Assembly (NCBI GenBank): GCA_900549235.1
Contig: URNT01000002.1
Span: 1 to 64,000, forward strand
DNA from: an uncultured Clostridium sp.
GTDB taxonomy: Bacteria; Bacillota; Clostridia; Lachnospirales; Lachnospiraceae
Direction of reading: 5' to 3'
DNA length: 64,000 nucleotides
Positions within the stretch are counted from its first letter, which is position 1. Each line of letters begins with the position of its first letter. Below, one piece after another: positions 26,214 to 35,077 of the stretch. The notes beneath the pieces were generated by a model. The model ran no database searches and was not told where the DNA came from. It worked only from the letters and a program-made list of their open reading frames with translations. The translations under genes were made by a program, and so were the position numbers.

Positions 26214-26588
26214 GTGAACATTATTATCAGCAATTCAAGCGGCAGGCCCATCTATGAGCAGATCACCTCGCAGATCAAAAATATGATCATAAGCGGCCAG
26301 TTAAATGCCGGGGATCCTCTTCCCAGCATGAGAACCCTGGCAAAGGAGCTGAGGATCAGCGTCATCACCACCAAACGTGCTTACAATGATCTGGAGCAGG
26401 AGGGCTTTATTGAAACCATCACAGGAAAAGGCAGCTTTGTGGCCGCCAAGGATACGGAGGTGATCCGGGAGGGGAATCTCAGACTTGCGGAGGAGTATCT
26501 GGCCAAGGCAGCCGAGCTGGCAAAAAGAAGCGGCATCCCCCTGGCGGAGCTGGTGGAGGTGCTGGAGCTGATCTATAAGGAAGGATAA
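26214..26588 (+). CDS. GntR-family regulator, YtrA subfamily
   Basis: This 124-residue protein starts with GTG (GGAGG 8 bases upstream). The winged helix-turn-helix (about 10-75; IYEQITSQIKNMIISGQL, LPSMRTLAKELRISVITTKRAYNDLEQEGF in parts) is followed by only a short helical tail, as in YtrA regulators. These repress their own operon with an ABC exporter and respond to cell-envelope stress or wall-active drugs. The operator at 26135-26161 supports autoregulation. Confidence 0.9.
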   Translation: MNIIISNSSGRPIYEQITSQIKNMIISGQLNAGDPLPSMRTLAKELRISVITTKRAYNDLEQEGFIETITGKGSFVAAKDTEVIREGNLRLAEEYLAKAAELAKRSGIPLAELVEVLELIYKEG

Positions 26589-26598
26589 GGTGAGATAA

Positions 26599-27459
26599 AT
26601 GGAGGATATGATCCGTATCAGCGGGCTTTCAAAAGCATACAGGGATTTTTCCCTGAAGGAGGTAAATCTTTCCCTGCCAAAGGGCTGTGTGATGGGGCTG
26701 ATCGGGGAAAATGGCGCCGGCAAGTCCACCCTGATCAAATCCATGCTGGATATTGTCAGGCGGGATGATGGACAGGTGGAGCTTCTTGGAATGGAGCTGG
26801 ATCACAACGGCCCCCAGATCCGGCAGGAAACCGGCGTTGTATTTGGAGAAAGCCATTTTCACGATTTTCTCAATGCCCTTCAGGTTTCCGGTATTATGAA
26901 GCGGATGTTTACCGGCTGGGATGAAAGGTTGTTTAAAGAGTATCTGCGGCGCTTTTCTCTCCCGGAACGAAAAAAAATCAGTGAATATTCCACCGGTATG
27001 AAAATGAAACTGTCCATTGCCGCGGCTCTCAGCCATCACCCAAAGCTTCTGATCCTGGATGAGGCTTTAAACGGCCTGGATCCGGTGGTTCGGGATGAAA
27101 TCCTGGATCTGATCTTTGAGTTTATCGAGGATGGGGAACATTCGGTGCTGATGTCCTCTCATATTACCAGTGACCTGGATAAGGTGTCAGATTATATTAC
27201 CATGCTCCATAAGGGCAGAATTTTGTTTTCGGAGGAAAAGGACGTTCTTCTGGAGGATATGGGGATCCTCCGATGCGGCGCCGGGGAAGCCGGGCTGCTT
27301 GATGGGCTGGAGGTGACCGGACTTCGGCAGGGAGCCTACCAGATGGAGGGACTGGTAAGAAACAGGCGGCAGCTCCAGGCACTTTATCCGGAGCTTACCA
27401 TTGACAGGGCCGGGCTTGAGGATATTATGCTCTTTTATGTAAGGGGGACGAAGGAATGA
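26599..27459 (+). CDS. ABC transporter ATP-binding protein (YtrB/BcrA type)
   Basis: This 286-residue ATPase has Walker A GENGAGKSTL, signature STGMKMKLSIA and Walker B LLILDEALNGLDP. The C-terminal ~70 residues are the extra domain usual in BcrA/YtrB-type exporters. It follows the regulator by 10 bases and overlaps the membrane gene by 4, so the three form one operon. Confidence 0.92.
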   Translation: MEDMIRISGLSKAYRDFSLKEVNLSLPKGCVMGLIGENGAGKSTLIKSMLDIVRRDDGQVELLGMELDHNGPQIRQETGVVFGESHFHDFLNALQVSGIMKRMFTGWDERLFKEYLRRFSLPERKKISEYSTGMKMKLSIAAALSHHPKLLILDEALNGLDPVVRDEILDLIFEFIEDGEHSVLMSSHITSDLDKVSDYITMLHKGRILFSEEKDVLLEDMGILRCGAGEAGLLDGLEVTGLRQGAYQMEGLVRNRRQLQALYPELTIDRAGLEDIMLFYVRGTKE

Positions 27460-28097
27460 TGGGACTGTTTATAAAGGATCTGTATTGTATGAAGGAACAG
27501 GTAAAAAGCCTGATCTTTATTCTCCTGGTCTGGGGTGTGGTATTTCTCCCTCAGAAAGGCGGTGAGCTGACCTTCCTGTCCATGTGCATGGTAGCAAGCT
27601 CCATGTTTGTGTTCAGCCTGTCCACTTATGACAGACAGGCAAACTGGGAAACCTATGCCCTGGGCCTGCCTGTTACCAGAGAGAGCCTGGTCCGGGAAAA
27701 ATACGGCATGGCCCTGGTGTTTCTGGGAGGCTCTGCTCTTTTATCCACACTGCTGATCTTTGTTTTCCGGCTTTTTTTGGCAGGCGGGGAAAACGCCGGG
27801 TTTATTCCCGCAGCCGCAGCGGCTCTCACCGTCAGCGCGGGGATCTGCCTGTTTTATAATTCCATTGCCCTTCCCCTCTGTATGTGGCTGGGCGGCGAAA
27901 AGGCGCGCTATGTCTCAACTGCCCTGTTTGCCCTTGTATTTTTCATAGGAGTTGTGATGATGAAGACCGGAGGGCTCAGTGCCCTGCTTTCTGAGAGTCT
28001 GGTGCCTCTTATCACAGGATTTCTTTTCCTGTCTGCAGCCGCATTTATCCTCTCTTATTTTGTCAGTATCGGCATTTACAGAAAAAAGAATTTTTAA
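27456..28097 (+). CDS. ABC-2 type membrane subunit
   Basis: This 213-residue protein has six hydrophobic segments and begins MMGLFIKDLYCMKEQVKSL, typical of ABC-2 permeases paired with BcrA-like ATPases. It should form the membrane channel of the exporter. Two adjacent ATG codons overlap the ATPase stop; either can serve. The exported compound is unknown. Confidence 0.85.
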   Translation: MMGLFIKDLYCMKEQVKSLIFILLVWGVVFLPQKGGELTFLSMCMVASSMFVFSLSTYDRQANWETYALGLPVTRESLVREKYGMALVFLGGSALLSTLLIFVFRLFLAGGENAGFIPAAAAALTVSAGICLFYNSIALPLCMWLGGEKARYVSTALFALVFFIGVVMMKTGGLSALLSESLVPLITGFLFLSAAAFILSYFVSIGIYRKKNF

Positions 28098-28104
28098 ATG
28101 CACA

Positions 28105-28149
28105 ATCCCCCGGAAGGAGCAGAAAACCTGCCCTCCGGGGGATCATTTT
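28105..28149 (+). terminator. Terminator after the GntR-ABC operon
   Basis: ATCCCCCGGA (28105-28114) pairs with TCCGGGGGAT (28134-28143), followed by CATTTTT. It lies between convergent genes and may serve both. Confidence 0.8.
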
Positions 28150-28646
28150 TAAAGTACCACTTTTCTTGGGTAGCAGCGCTTCATGGCGTTCAGCATCTTC
28201 TCGTTGGGCTCGAAGAGAACCTTTACATGGTCAGCGCCCTTCTGGTAGATCAGTGCGTATACCTTCGCCTCCTTCTGGCCGGAGGAGCAGTCCGCCACCT
28301 TCATGCCCTGCTTCTCGTAATCCTTCAGCATATAGGAATCTGCAGGAGCGATGAACTGGATGTCGTCCTTCTCGCAGTCAAAGGCCTTCTTCCTTCTGGA
28401 CCGTCCCAGGATACGGTCAATACGCAGGCCGCCCTCCGCATACAAATACTCAAACTCCACGCTGAGATTCAAGAAGATAAAATAAGCGGCAGCTCCCGCA
28501 AGGAGCATGACGATCACTCCCAGAACCGTCTGGAGGGCGGACAGCACCGCCGCGATACAGACCAGCACCACCAGGATTTTAACAGGGATCGCATAAACCG
28601 GATCCTTTCGCTTTACAAGCCATTCTACATAATTGTCTTCATTCAT
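28149..28646 (-). CDS. Hypothetical membrane protein (possibly DUF6106-like)
   Basis: This 165-residue protein has two membrane helices (about 22-40 and 43-62) between a short N-terminus (MNEDNYVEWLVKRKDP) and a cytosolic domain of about 100 residues. The tail resembles PH-like membrane-associated domains in its layout. I recall similar proteins as a conserved Lachnospiraceae family of unknown function, but cannot confirm the assignment. Confidence 0.7.
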   Translation of the reverse strand: MNEDNYVEWLVKRKDPVYAIPVKILVVLVCIAAVLSALQTVLGVIVMLLAGAAAYFIFLNLSVEFEYLYAEGGLRIDRILGRSRRKKAFDCEKDDIQFIAPADSYMLKDYEKQGMKVADCSSGQKEAKVYALIYQKGADHVKVLFEPNEKMLNAMKRCYPRKVVL

Positions 28647-28811
28647 AATGTCACTCCTGTTCCCTTTTTGTACTGCTTATCATTATACAATACTTTCTTA
28701 TATATTTCCATAGCGTGTTTGAAATTGATCTATGATAAATGTATGTCCTCTGTCACCAATTCCCATCCCCTCCAATATCATATACAGTAAGAAATTAAGG
28801 TATCTGACAAA
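28647..28811. other. Intergenic gap before feoA with a partial repeat end
   Basis: Bases 28711-28725 read AGCGTGTTTGAAATT, matching 14-15 bases of the terminal repeat of the palindromic element in the tyrS leader. No second end is visible nearby. I see no convincing promoter or Fur box for feoA. Confidence 0.35.
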
Positions 28812-29054
28812 ATGAATGAATCTAACCATCCCCCTGTCTGCCTTTGCGATATAAAGCCCGGCCAGTGTGCCAGGATCAAGGCTCTTACCATGGAGGGAAG
28901 CATCCGGCGGCGGCTTTTGGACATCGGCCTGGTGGAGGGGACCCAGGTGGAATGTCTGGGAGCAAGCCCCATGGGCGACCCAAAAGCCTACCGGATCCGA
29001 GGCGCGGTGATCGCCATCCGCCGGGAAGACAGCCTGGGCGTCCTGATCGAATAA
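28812..29054 (+). CDS. feoA: Ferrous iron transport protein A
   Basis: This 80-residue protein has an SH3-like fold. The segment MEGSIRRRLLDIGLVEGTQVECLG is the FeoA family core. It is a small cytosolic partner of FeoB, encoded 31 bases downstream. The ribosome site is weak (TAAGG), which is unusual for this window. Confidence 0.9.
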   Translation: MNESNHPPVCLCDIKPGQCARIKALTMEGSIRRRLLDIGLVEGTQVECLGASPMGDPKAYRIRGAVIAIRREDSLGVLIE

Positions 29055-29085
29055 ATCTGTTCATTTTCTGCCGAAAGGAGCATCT

Positions 29086-31239
29086 ATGGGACTGACTCAT
29101 ACCTCCACCGGGATCCATGCTGCAGATCCCTGCCTTCAAATACGAAAAATGACTCCGGCCTCCAGGGTCATTGCCCTTGCAGGAAACCCAAATGTGGGAA
29201 AAAGCACCCTGTTTAACAGCCTTACCGGCGGACATCAGCACACAGGTAACTGGCCGGGAAAAACCGTCTCCAATGCCCAGGGCTTCTTCTCCTCGGACCG
29301 TCATTCCTATACCCTGGTGGACATTCCCGGAACCTACTCCCTGCTGGCACATTCCGCAGAGGAGGAGGTAGCCAGAAACTTTCTCTGCTTCGGGGACCAT
29401 GACGGGGTGGTGGTGGTCTGTGACGCCACCTGTCTGGAGAGGAACTTAAACCTGGTACTCCAGGTCATAGAGGCGGCAGACCATGTGCTGGTATGCGTCA
29501 ATCTGATGGATGAGGCAAAGCGGAGGCATATTTCCATCGATCTGGCAAAGCTGTCCTCCCTCTTAGGTGTCCCCACCGCCCAGTCCCAGGCCAGATGCAA
29601 AAAGACGCTGGGACAGCTAAAGAGCCGGCTGGACGATATGATGGACCAGGCTTCCCCTGCCCCCTGTCCTGTCACCTACTGTCCGCTGGCTGAAGACGCC
29701 ATTTCTCTGGTGCAGAAAACGCTCCTGCCTTTCCTCGGCGAGGCTCACATAAAAATGCCTGGCAGCCGGTGGCTGGCGATCCGGCTTCTGGAAGGTGACC
29801 CGGTCCTTTTAAAGGAGCTGTCCGCCCGTCTGGGACGTGATCTGAGCCAGGAGCCGGAGGTAGCAGAAGGGCTGCAAAACGCAGAGGCAGCATTAAAAAA
29901 AGCGGGACTTTCACGGCAGAAGTTCAAGGATTCCATTGTAGAGGGGCTGGTAGAACGGGCAGAATGGATTGCCGGAGAATGTGTCTCCTTTAACCGGGCC
30001 GGATATGACCGGAGAGACAGAAAGCTGGACCAGATCTTTACCAGCCGGCTCACCGGCTATCCTATTATGGCGGTGCTGCTGGCGCTGGTGTTCTGGCTCA
30101 CCATTACAGGGGCAAACTATCCGTCGGCGCTTCTTTCTGACCTGCTGTTCCGGCTCCAGGGCTTCCTTTCCCATATGCTTTTATATGCAGGCACTCCCGG
30201 CTGGCTCCACGATCTGCTGATCCTGGGCGTATACCAGGTTCTGGCCTGGGTGGTGGCGGTGATGCTTCCGCCTATGGCGATCTTTTTTCCGCTGTTTACG
30301 CTGTTAGAGGATTCGGGGTATCTGCCAAGGGTGGCTTATAACCTGGATTGTCCTTTTAAGAAATGCTGTGCCTGCGGGAAGCAGGGGCTGACGATGTGCA
30401 TGGGCTTTGGCTGCAACGCCGCCGGAATCGTGGGCTGCCGGATCATCGATTCTCCGCGGGAGCGGCTGATCGCCATGATCACAAACAGCTTTGTTCCATG
30501 TAATGGGCGTTTCCCTACCCTCATTACCCTGATCTCCATCTTCTTCCTCACCACCGCCTCCGGCCTTAAGGCCTCCATTCTCTCTACCCTGATCCTGACT
30601 CTCTTTGTTCTCCTTGGGATCGGAATGACCTTTCTGGTGTCGAAGGCTCTTTCTGTCACAGTATTAAAGGGGGTTCCCTCCTCTTTTACGCTGGAGCTTC
30701 CTTCTTACCGGCGGCCTCAGATCGGCAGGGTGATCCTGCGCTCGGTCCTTGACCGGACCTTGTTTGTGCTGGGGCGGGCGGCAGCGGTGGCGGCGCCTGC
30801 GGGGCTTGTGATCTGGCTGATGGCAAATGTAACGGTGGGGGATGTAAGCCTTCTGGCCCTGTGCGCATCTTTTCTGGATCCCTTTGCAAGGCTTCTGGGC
30901 CTTGACGGGGTGATCCTGATGGCATTTATCCTGGGGCTTCCGGCCAATGAAATCGTTCTTCCCATTATCTTGATGGCCTACACAGCCAATGGAAGCCTGG
31001 CAGAGCCCGGCAGTCTTTCTGCCATCGGCCAGCTCCTTACAGCCAATGGCTGGACCTGGGTAACAGCTGTCTGCACCATGCTCTTTTCCCTGATGCACTG
31101 GCCCTGCTCCACCACCCTTTTGACTATAAAAAAGGAATCCGGCAGTTGGAAATGGACCTGGCTTTCCCTGATTATTCCTACCATCTGCGGTATGGTTCTG
31201 TGCTTTTGTGTCAATCTGACGGCAGCGCTGCTGCTGTAA
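29086..31239 (+). CDS. feoB: Ferrous iron transporter B
   Basis: This 717-residue protein has an N-terminal G domain with G1 GNPNVGKST, G3 DIPGTYSL and G4 NLMD, a helical GDI-like linker, then a membrane domain with two Gate motifs including PCNGRFPTL. It imports Fe2+. The N-terminus carries about 25 extra residues before the G domain. No feoC is present. GAAAGGAG precedes the start. Confidence 0.95.
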   Translation: MGLTHTSTGIHAADPCLQIRKMTPASRVIALAGNPNVGKSTLFNSLTGGHQHTGNWPGKTVSNAQGFFSSDRHSYTLVDIPGTYSLLAHSAEEEVARNFLCFGDHDGVVVVCDATCLERNLNLVLQVIEAADHVLVCVNLMDEAKRRHISIDLAKLSSLLGVPTAQSQARCKKTLGQLKSRLDDMMDQASPAPCPVTYCPLAEDAISLVQKTLLPFLGEAHIKMPGSRWLAIRLLEGDPVLLKELSARLGRDLSQEPEVAEGLQNAEAALKKAGLSRQKFKDSIVEGLVERAEWIAGECVSFNRAGYDRRDRKLDQIFTSRLTGYPIMAVLLALVFWLTITGANYPSALLSDLLFRLQGFLSHMLLYAGTPGWLHDLLILGVYQVLAWVVAVMLPPMAIFFPLFTLLEDSGYLPRVAYNLDCPFKKCCACGKQGLTMCMGFGCNAAGIVGCRIIDSPRERLIAMITNSFVPCNGRFPTLITLISIFFLTTASGLKASILSTLILTLFVLLGIGMTFLVSKALSVTVLKGVPSSFTLELPSYRRPQIGRVILRSVLDRTLFVLGRAAAVAAPAGLVIWLMANVTVGDVSLLALCASFLDPFARLLGLDGVILMAFILGLPANEIVLPIILMAYTANGSLAEPGSLSAIGQLLTANGWTWVTAVCTMLFSLMHWPCSTTLLTIKKESGSWKWTWLSLIIPTICGMVLCFCVNLTAALLL

Positions 31240-31251
31240 TCTGTATACACG

Positions 31252-31289
31252 AAAAAAAGGGGACTGTCTGAAAAAATGACAGTCCCCTT
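31252..31289 (-). terminator. Terminator after groEL, shared with feoB
   Basis: AAGGGGACTGTC pairs with GACAGTCCCCTT. The minus direction is followed by a run of seven T; the plus direction has only a broken T-run. It ends groESL and may stop feoB transcripts weakly. Confidence 0.85.
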
Positions 31290-31300
31290 CTGATTCTATT

Positions 31301-32923
31301 TTAGTACATTCCGCCCATATCTGGTGCTGCCGGAGCTGCTGGTGCAGGCTCCTTGATGTTAGCCACAACAGACTCTGTGGTCAGAAGGGTAGATGCAACG
31401 CTGGTAGCGTTCTGCAGAGCGCTTCTTGTTACCTTTACAGGATCCAGAATGCCTGCATCGATCATATTTACAAATTCCTCGTTGTATGCGTCGAAGCCGC
31501 AACCTACCTCAGACTCTTTTACCTTGTTTACGATCACAGCGCCTTCCAGGCCCGCATTGGTAACAATGTGGAACAGAGGTGCCTCCAGTGCCTTTAAGAT
31601 GATCTTAGCGCCGGTCTTTTCGTCACCCTCCAGGGAGTCTACAACCTTCTGCACATCTGCTGTCGCATGAACGTATGCGGAGCCGCCGCCTGCGATGATG
31701 CCTTCCTCAACAGCTGCTCTGGTTGCGTTTAACGCATCCTCCATACGCAGCTTGGCTTCCTTCATCTCTGTTTCAGTAGCAGCGCCTACACGGATCACAG
31801 CTACGCCGCCTGCCAGCTTAGCCAGACGCTCCTGCAGCTTCTCTCTGTCAAAGTCAGAGGTGGTTTCCTCGATCTGCTTGCGGATCATTGCAACTCTTGC
31901 CGCAATGGCTTCCTTCTCGCCCATACCGTCTACGATGATGGTATTTTCCTTCTGTACCTTAACGGACTTCGCGCGTCCTAACTGCTCCATGGTGCAGTCC
32001 TTTAAGTCAAGGCCTACCTCCTCGGAAATAACGGTACCGCCGGTCAGGATGGCAATATCCTGAAGCATCTCTTTTCTTCTGTCGCCGTAGCCCGGAGCCT
32101 TAACAGCAACTACATTGAAAGTACCTCTTAATTTGTTTACGATCAGGGTGGTCAGAGCCTCGCCCTCTACATCCTCAGCAATGATCAGCAGTCTTGCGCC
32201 CATCTTTACGATCTGCTCAAGAACTGGCAGCAGATCCTGGATGTTGGAGATCTTCTTATCAGTGATCAGCACATATGGATCATCCAGATTTGCTTCCATC
32301 TTATCCATATCGGTGCACATATATGCGGACAGATAACCTCTGTCAAACTGCATACCTTCTACCAGATCCAGCTCTGTCTTCATGGTCTTGGATTCCTCGA
32401 TGGTGATAACGCCGTCCTTGGAAACCTTCTCCATTGCGTCAGCTACCATGGTTCCTACCTCATCATCGGAAGCGGAAATAGCTGCGACTCTCGCGATCTG
32501 ATCCTTGCCGTTGATAGGCTTGCTCATTGCCTTGATGGCGTCAACTGCAGTATCAGTTGCTTTCTTCATGCCCTTTCTTAATACGATTGGGTTAGCGCCT
32601 GCTGCCAGGTTCTTCATACCCTCGTTTACCATTGCCTGTGCCAGAACCGTTGCGGTTGTGGTACCGTCACCGGCTACGTCGTTGGTCTTGGAAGCAACCT
32701 CCTTGATCAGCTGTGCGCCCATATTTTCAAATTCGTCCTGAAGCTCTATTTCCTTTGCGATGGTCACACCGTCGTTTGTGATCAGAGGAGCACCGAAGGA
32801 CTTGTCAAGAACTACATTGCGTCCCTTAGGTCCTAAGGTTACACGAACGGTATCTGCTAACTGATTTACACCTGCTTCCAGTGCCTTGCGGGCTTCTACG
32901 CCATATTTAATCTGCTTTGCCAT
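31301..32923 (-). CDS. groL: Chaperonin GroEL (60 kDa)
   Basis: This 540-residue protein starts at MAKQIKYG with GGAGG 9 bases upstream; a TTG three codons earlier abuts the ribosome site and is rejected. It is full length with the nucleotide pocket VTLGPKGRNVVLDKSFG and DGTTTATVLAQA, and the flexible GGM-type tail shortened to PDMGGMY. It forms the double-ring folding machine with GroES, encoded just upstream. Confidence 0.97.
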   Translation of the reverse strand: MAKQIKYGVEARKALEAGVNQLADTVRVTLGPKGRNVVLDKSFGAPLITNDGVTIAKEIELQDEFENMGAQLIKEVASKTNDVAGDGTTTATVLAQAMVNEGMKNLAAGANPIVLRKGMKKATDTAVDAIKAMSKPINGKDQIARVAAISASDDEVGTMVADAMEKVSKDGVITIEESKTMKTELDLVEGMQFDRGYLSAYMCTDMDKMEANLDDPYVLITDKKISNIQDLLPVLEQIVKMGARLLIIAEDVEGEALTTLIVNKLRGTFNVVAVKAPGYGDRRKEMLQDIAILTGGTVISEEVGLDLKDCTMEQLGRAKSVKVQKENTIIVDGMGEKEAIAARVAMIRKQIEETTSDFDREKLQERLAKLAGGVAVIRVGAATETEMKEAKLRMEDALNATRAAVEEGIIAGGGSAYVHATADVQKVVDSLEGDEKTGAKIILKALEAPLFHIVTNAGLEGAVIVNKVKESEVGCGFDAYNEEFVNMIDAGILDPVKVTRSALQNATSVASTLLTTESVVANIKEPAPAAPAAPDMGGMY

Positions 32924-32987
32924 GATGTTCAACCTCCAATAATCTTTCTATAAAAAAGTTTTGAAAAATGTTCCTGTCTGAAGGGCC

Positions 32988-33275
32988 TTATGCCTCAACC
33001 ACTGCCAGAATGTCGCTCTGCTTTACGATCACATACTTCTCGCCGTCTAACTCTACCTCAGTGCCGGAATACTTGGAGTAGATAACCTGATCGCCGGCCT
33101 TTACCTGCATGGTGATCTCCTTACCCTCAATCACGCCGCCTGGACCTACAGCAACAACCTCTGCCTGCTGGGGCTTTTCCTTTGCAGCTCCCGGAAGAAC
33201 GATGCCGGACTTTGTGGTCTCTTCTGCAACTAACTGCTTTAATACAACCTTATCAAACAATGGTGCTAACTTCAT
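32988..33275 (-). CDS. groS: Co-chaperonin GroES (10 kDa)
   Basis: This 95-residue GroES starts MKLAPLFDKVVLKQL and has the mobile loop ETTKSGIVLPGAAKEKPQ. It caps GroEL. The operon is controlled by a promoter overlapped by a CIRCE element. Confidence 0.97.
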   Translation of the reverse strand: MKLAPLFDKVVLKQLVAEETTKSGIVLPGAAKEKPQQAEVVAVGPGGVIEGKEITMQVKAGDQVIYSKYSGTEVELDGEKYVIVKQSDILAVVEA

Positions 33276-33355
33276 AACTGACTTCCTCCTTAAGATTCAT
33301 TCTGTTTTTATGTGGAATGGTTGTTACAATCTTCCATTTGTTATTCACAATGTAT

Positions 33356-33384
33356 GTTATAACACCTATTATTAGCACTGTCAA
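33356..33384 (-). promoter_or_regulatory. Sigma-A promoter of groESL
   Basis: TTGACA (33384-33379), 17 bases, TATAAC (33361-33356) on the minus strand. The -35 lies inside the CIRCE element. Confidence 0.8.
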
Positions 33385-33398
33385 GTGTTGAGTGCTAA
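33372..33398. promoter_or_regulatory. CIRCE operator (HrcA binding site)
   Basis: TTAGCACTG, 9 bases, GAGTGCTAA: the classic CIRCE inverted repeat with one mismatch in the left arm. HrcA bound here would block the overlapping -35; heat stress relieves this. Confidence 0.93.
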
Positions 33399-33537
33399 TT
33401 TCTTTTAATTTTATGCTTTTTTTATTTTTTGCTGTTTCTTTTTTTTATCATTCGTATTACAATAATAACAATAAGCTATACTATGAAGGATGTACTATAT
33501 TTATGCATCGTGATAATAGTGAAAGGGGAACAATTTT

Positions 33538-34176
33538 ATGGCAAAAAGAGGATTAGGCAGACTGGTAGCCCTGGCTGCCGTAGCAGGAGCCGCTGCAGCA
33601 GGCGTCTCCTATGTACTGCAGTACAAAATCTACCATAAGGAGCTGGAGAAGGATTTCCGTGAATTTGAGGATGATGAAGAGGAGGAGCCCCAGGATGCGG
33701 AAGCAGGGGAACGGAAGGTAAGCCGCAACTACATCTCCCTTACCTCCAGCAAGGACGAATTCAAGGTAGCCGCCAAGGATATGGCCCAGGCTACGAAAAA
33801 TGTATTAAAGGATGCCGGCACCCTTCTTTCCGATACGGCCCATGAAGCCGTTTCCGCCGCTGTGGATACCGCTCACATCGCCATCCATACCATGAAGGCA
33901 AAGAAAGAGGAATTCCAGGAAGGCAGAGACCAGGAAGATGAGGACGAGAATTCCTTCGAGGAGGAAGGCTTCTTAGACGAGGACTATGTAGACGAGGACG
34001 ATCTTTACGATTACGAGCGCATGGAACCGGAGCCCGAATACGAGGAAGAGGTACCAGAGGAGGCTGAAAAGCCTGTTGTGATCGAGCTTGAGGATGAAGA
34101 TGCGGCTGATGAGGAGCCTGAGATCATCCCAGCTGAAAAGACCACTCTCATCGAAGATGAGGATATTCTCAACTGA
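33538..34176 (+). CDS. Acidic membrane-anchored hypothetical protein
   Basis: This 212-residue protein has one N-terminal hydrophobic helix (RLVALAAVAGAAAAGVSYVL) and then an unusually acidic, Glu/Asp-rich chain with a YtxH-like amphipathic helical middle (KVAAKDMAQATKNVLKDAG, DTAHEAVSAAVDTAHIAIH). The last ~80 residues are almost all acidic and probably disordered. AAAGGGG precedes the ATG. The function is unknown; a stress-related role is suggested only by the weak YtxH resemblance and the divergent groESL. Confidence 0.75.
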   Translation: MAKRGLGRLVALAAVAGAAAAGVSYVLQYKIYHKELEKDFREFEDDEEEEPQDAEAGERKVSRNYISLTSSKDEFKVAAKDMAQATKNVLKDAGTLLSDTAHEAVSAAVDTAHIAIHTMKAKKEEFQEGRDQEDEDENSFEEEGFLDEDYVDEDDLYDYERMEPEPEYEEEVPEEAEKPVVIELEDEDAADEEPEIIPAEKTTLIEDEDILN

Positions 34177-34190
34177 TCTGTATGAAACAA

Positions 34191-34239
34191 ACGCCGGAGC
34201 CCGCAGGTGCGATGCCTGCAGGCTCCGGCGTATTTTATT
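34191..34239 (+). terminator. Terminator after the acidic protein gene
   Basis: ACGCCGGAGCC pairs with GGCTCCGGCGT, with an inner GCAGG/CCTGC pairing, followed by ATTTTATT. It overlaps the end of the convergent MORN-like gene and may act in both directions. Confidence 0.75.
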
Positions 34240-35077
34240 CTTCCCATACAAGAAGGTTCTTCCAGACAGGCAGCTCTGCCTGGGAGGGATCCAGCAGATA
34301 CCCGTGACCCGCATTGTCCTCTGACATAAGCTGGTACTCTCCTGTTTCCTCCAGCAGAGTCCAGCGCCCGTCCAGAACGGTGACCCCCTCCTTTGCCTCC
34401 AATTTCCAGGTCGTCACTTCTTCCCCGTCTGCCTCACCATTTTCCCCCGCATGGACACTGCGGCTTTCATAAAAAATGGTTCCCTCCATCAGATCCTGAT
34501 GGAAACTGCCTGTTTTGCTGATCCCGGCGGCTTCTCCCTCCGGCGCCCCTTCATAGTAGAGATACCCAGCCTCTCCCGGTCCCTCCATCTTTCCCTTAGA
34601 CCATTCTCCCTTTGAATAATCATATCTCGGAGCCTCCAGGCTGGAGGACTGAAGAGCCATACACTCCCCCTCCGGCTGTCCCTCCCGGAAGCTGCCGCAA
34701 AATACCAGCCCTGGCATGGCAAGGACCAGTCCCTCTCCTTCAATTTCAGGACTTACCCCACCCTCCCGGTACAAAAAGCGCTCCCCTTCCATGGTCTGAT
34801 AAAATAATTCCGCAAGCTCCTCCTGGCTGCCCAGAAGCAGGGAGGCTCCAAGCTCCATATCCTCCTGCTCCAGGGCAGCGAAGATCTCCTCCAGAAGCCC
34901 CAGCTGGCTCTGAGACAGCCTGCTCTCCTGAGAGGTCTCTGCCACTGTCTGGCTTTCCTTCTGCCTAAGTGCCAGTTCCTGTCCTCTGTCATAATTTCCC
35001 CAGACGCAGCTGATCCCCAGCACTGCCCCGGCTATGGCAGCAGCTGCCAGGCCTTCCTTTCTATTTTTTACTCTCAT
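34235..35077 (-). CDS. Membrane-anchored MORN-like repeat protein, unknown function
   Basis: This 280-residue protein has an N-terminal hydrophobic segment (about 9-26), a Gln/Glu-rich helical stretch, then Tyr/Gly repeats resembling MORN motifs (FCGSFREGQPEGECMAL, GEWSKGKMEGPGEAGYLYYEG). Such repeats often form beta-sheet surfaces. Its start overlaps the stop of the MocR gene by 4 bases, so it is translationally coupled to a pyridoxal-type regulator, an odd pairing. The MORN call is by eye. Confidence 0.6.
   Translation of the reverse strand: MRVKNRKEGLAAAAIAGAVLGISCVWGNYDRGQELALRQKESQTVAETSQESRLSQSQLGLLEEIFAALEQEDMELGASLLLGSQEELAELFYQTMEGERFLYREGGVSPEIEGEGLVLAMPGLVFCGSFREGQPEGECMALQSSSLEAPRYDYSKGEWSKGKMEGPGEAGYLYYEGAPEGEAAGISKTGSFHQDLMEGTIFYESRSVHAGENGEADGEEVTTWKLEAKEGVTVLDGRWTLLEETGEYQLMSEDNAGHGYLLDPSQAELPVWKNLLVWEE

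Noticed and set aside
30664..31368. Minus-strand 234-codon frame opposite feoB
   Set aside because: Gln/Lys-rich shadow crossing the groEL terminator; feoB on the other strand is clear.
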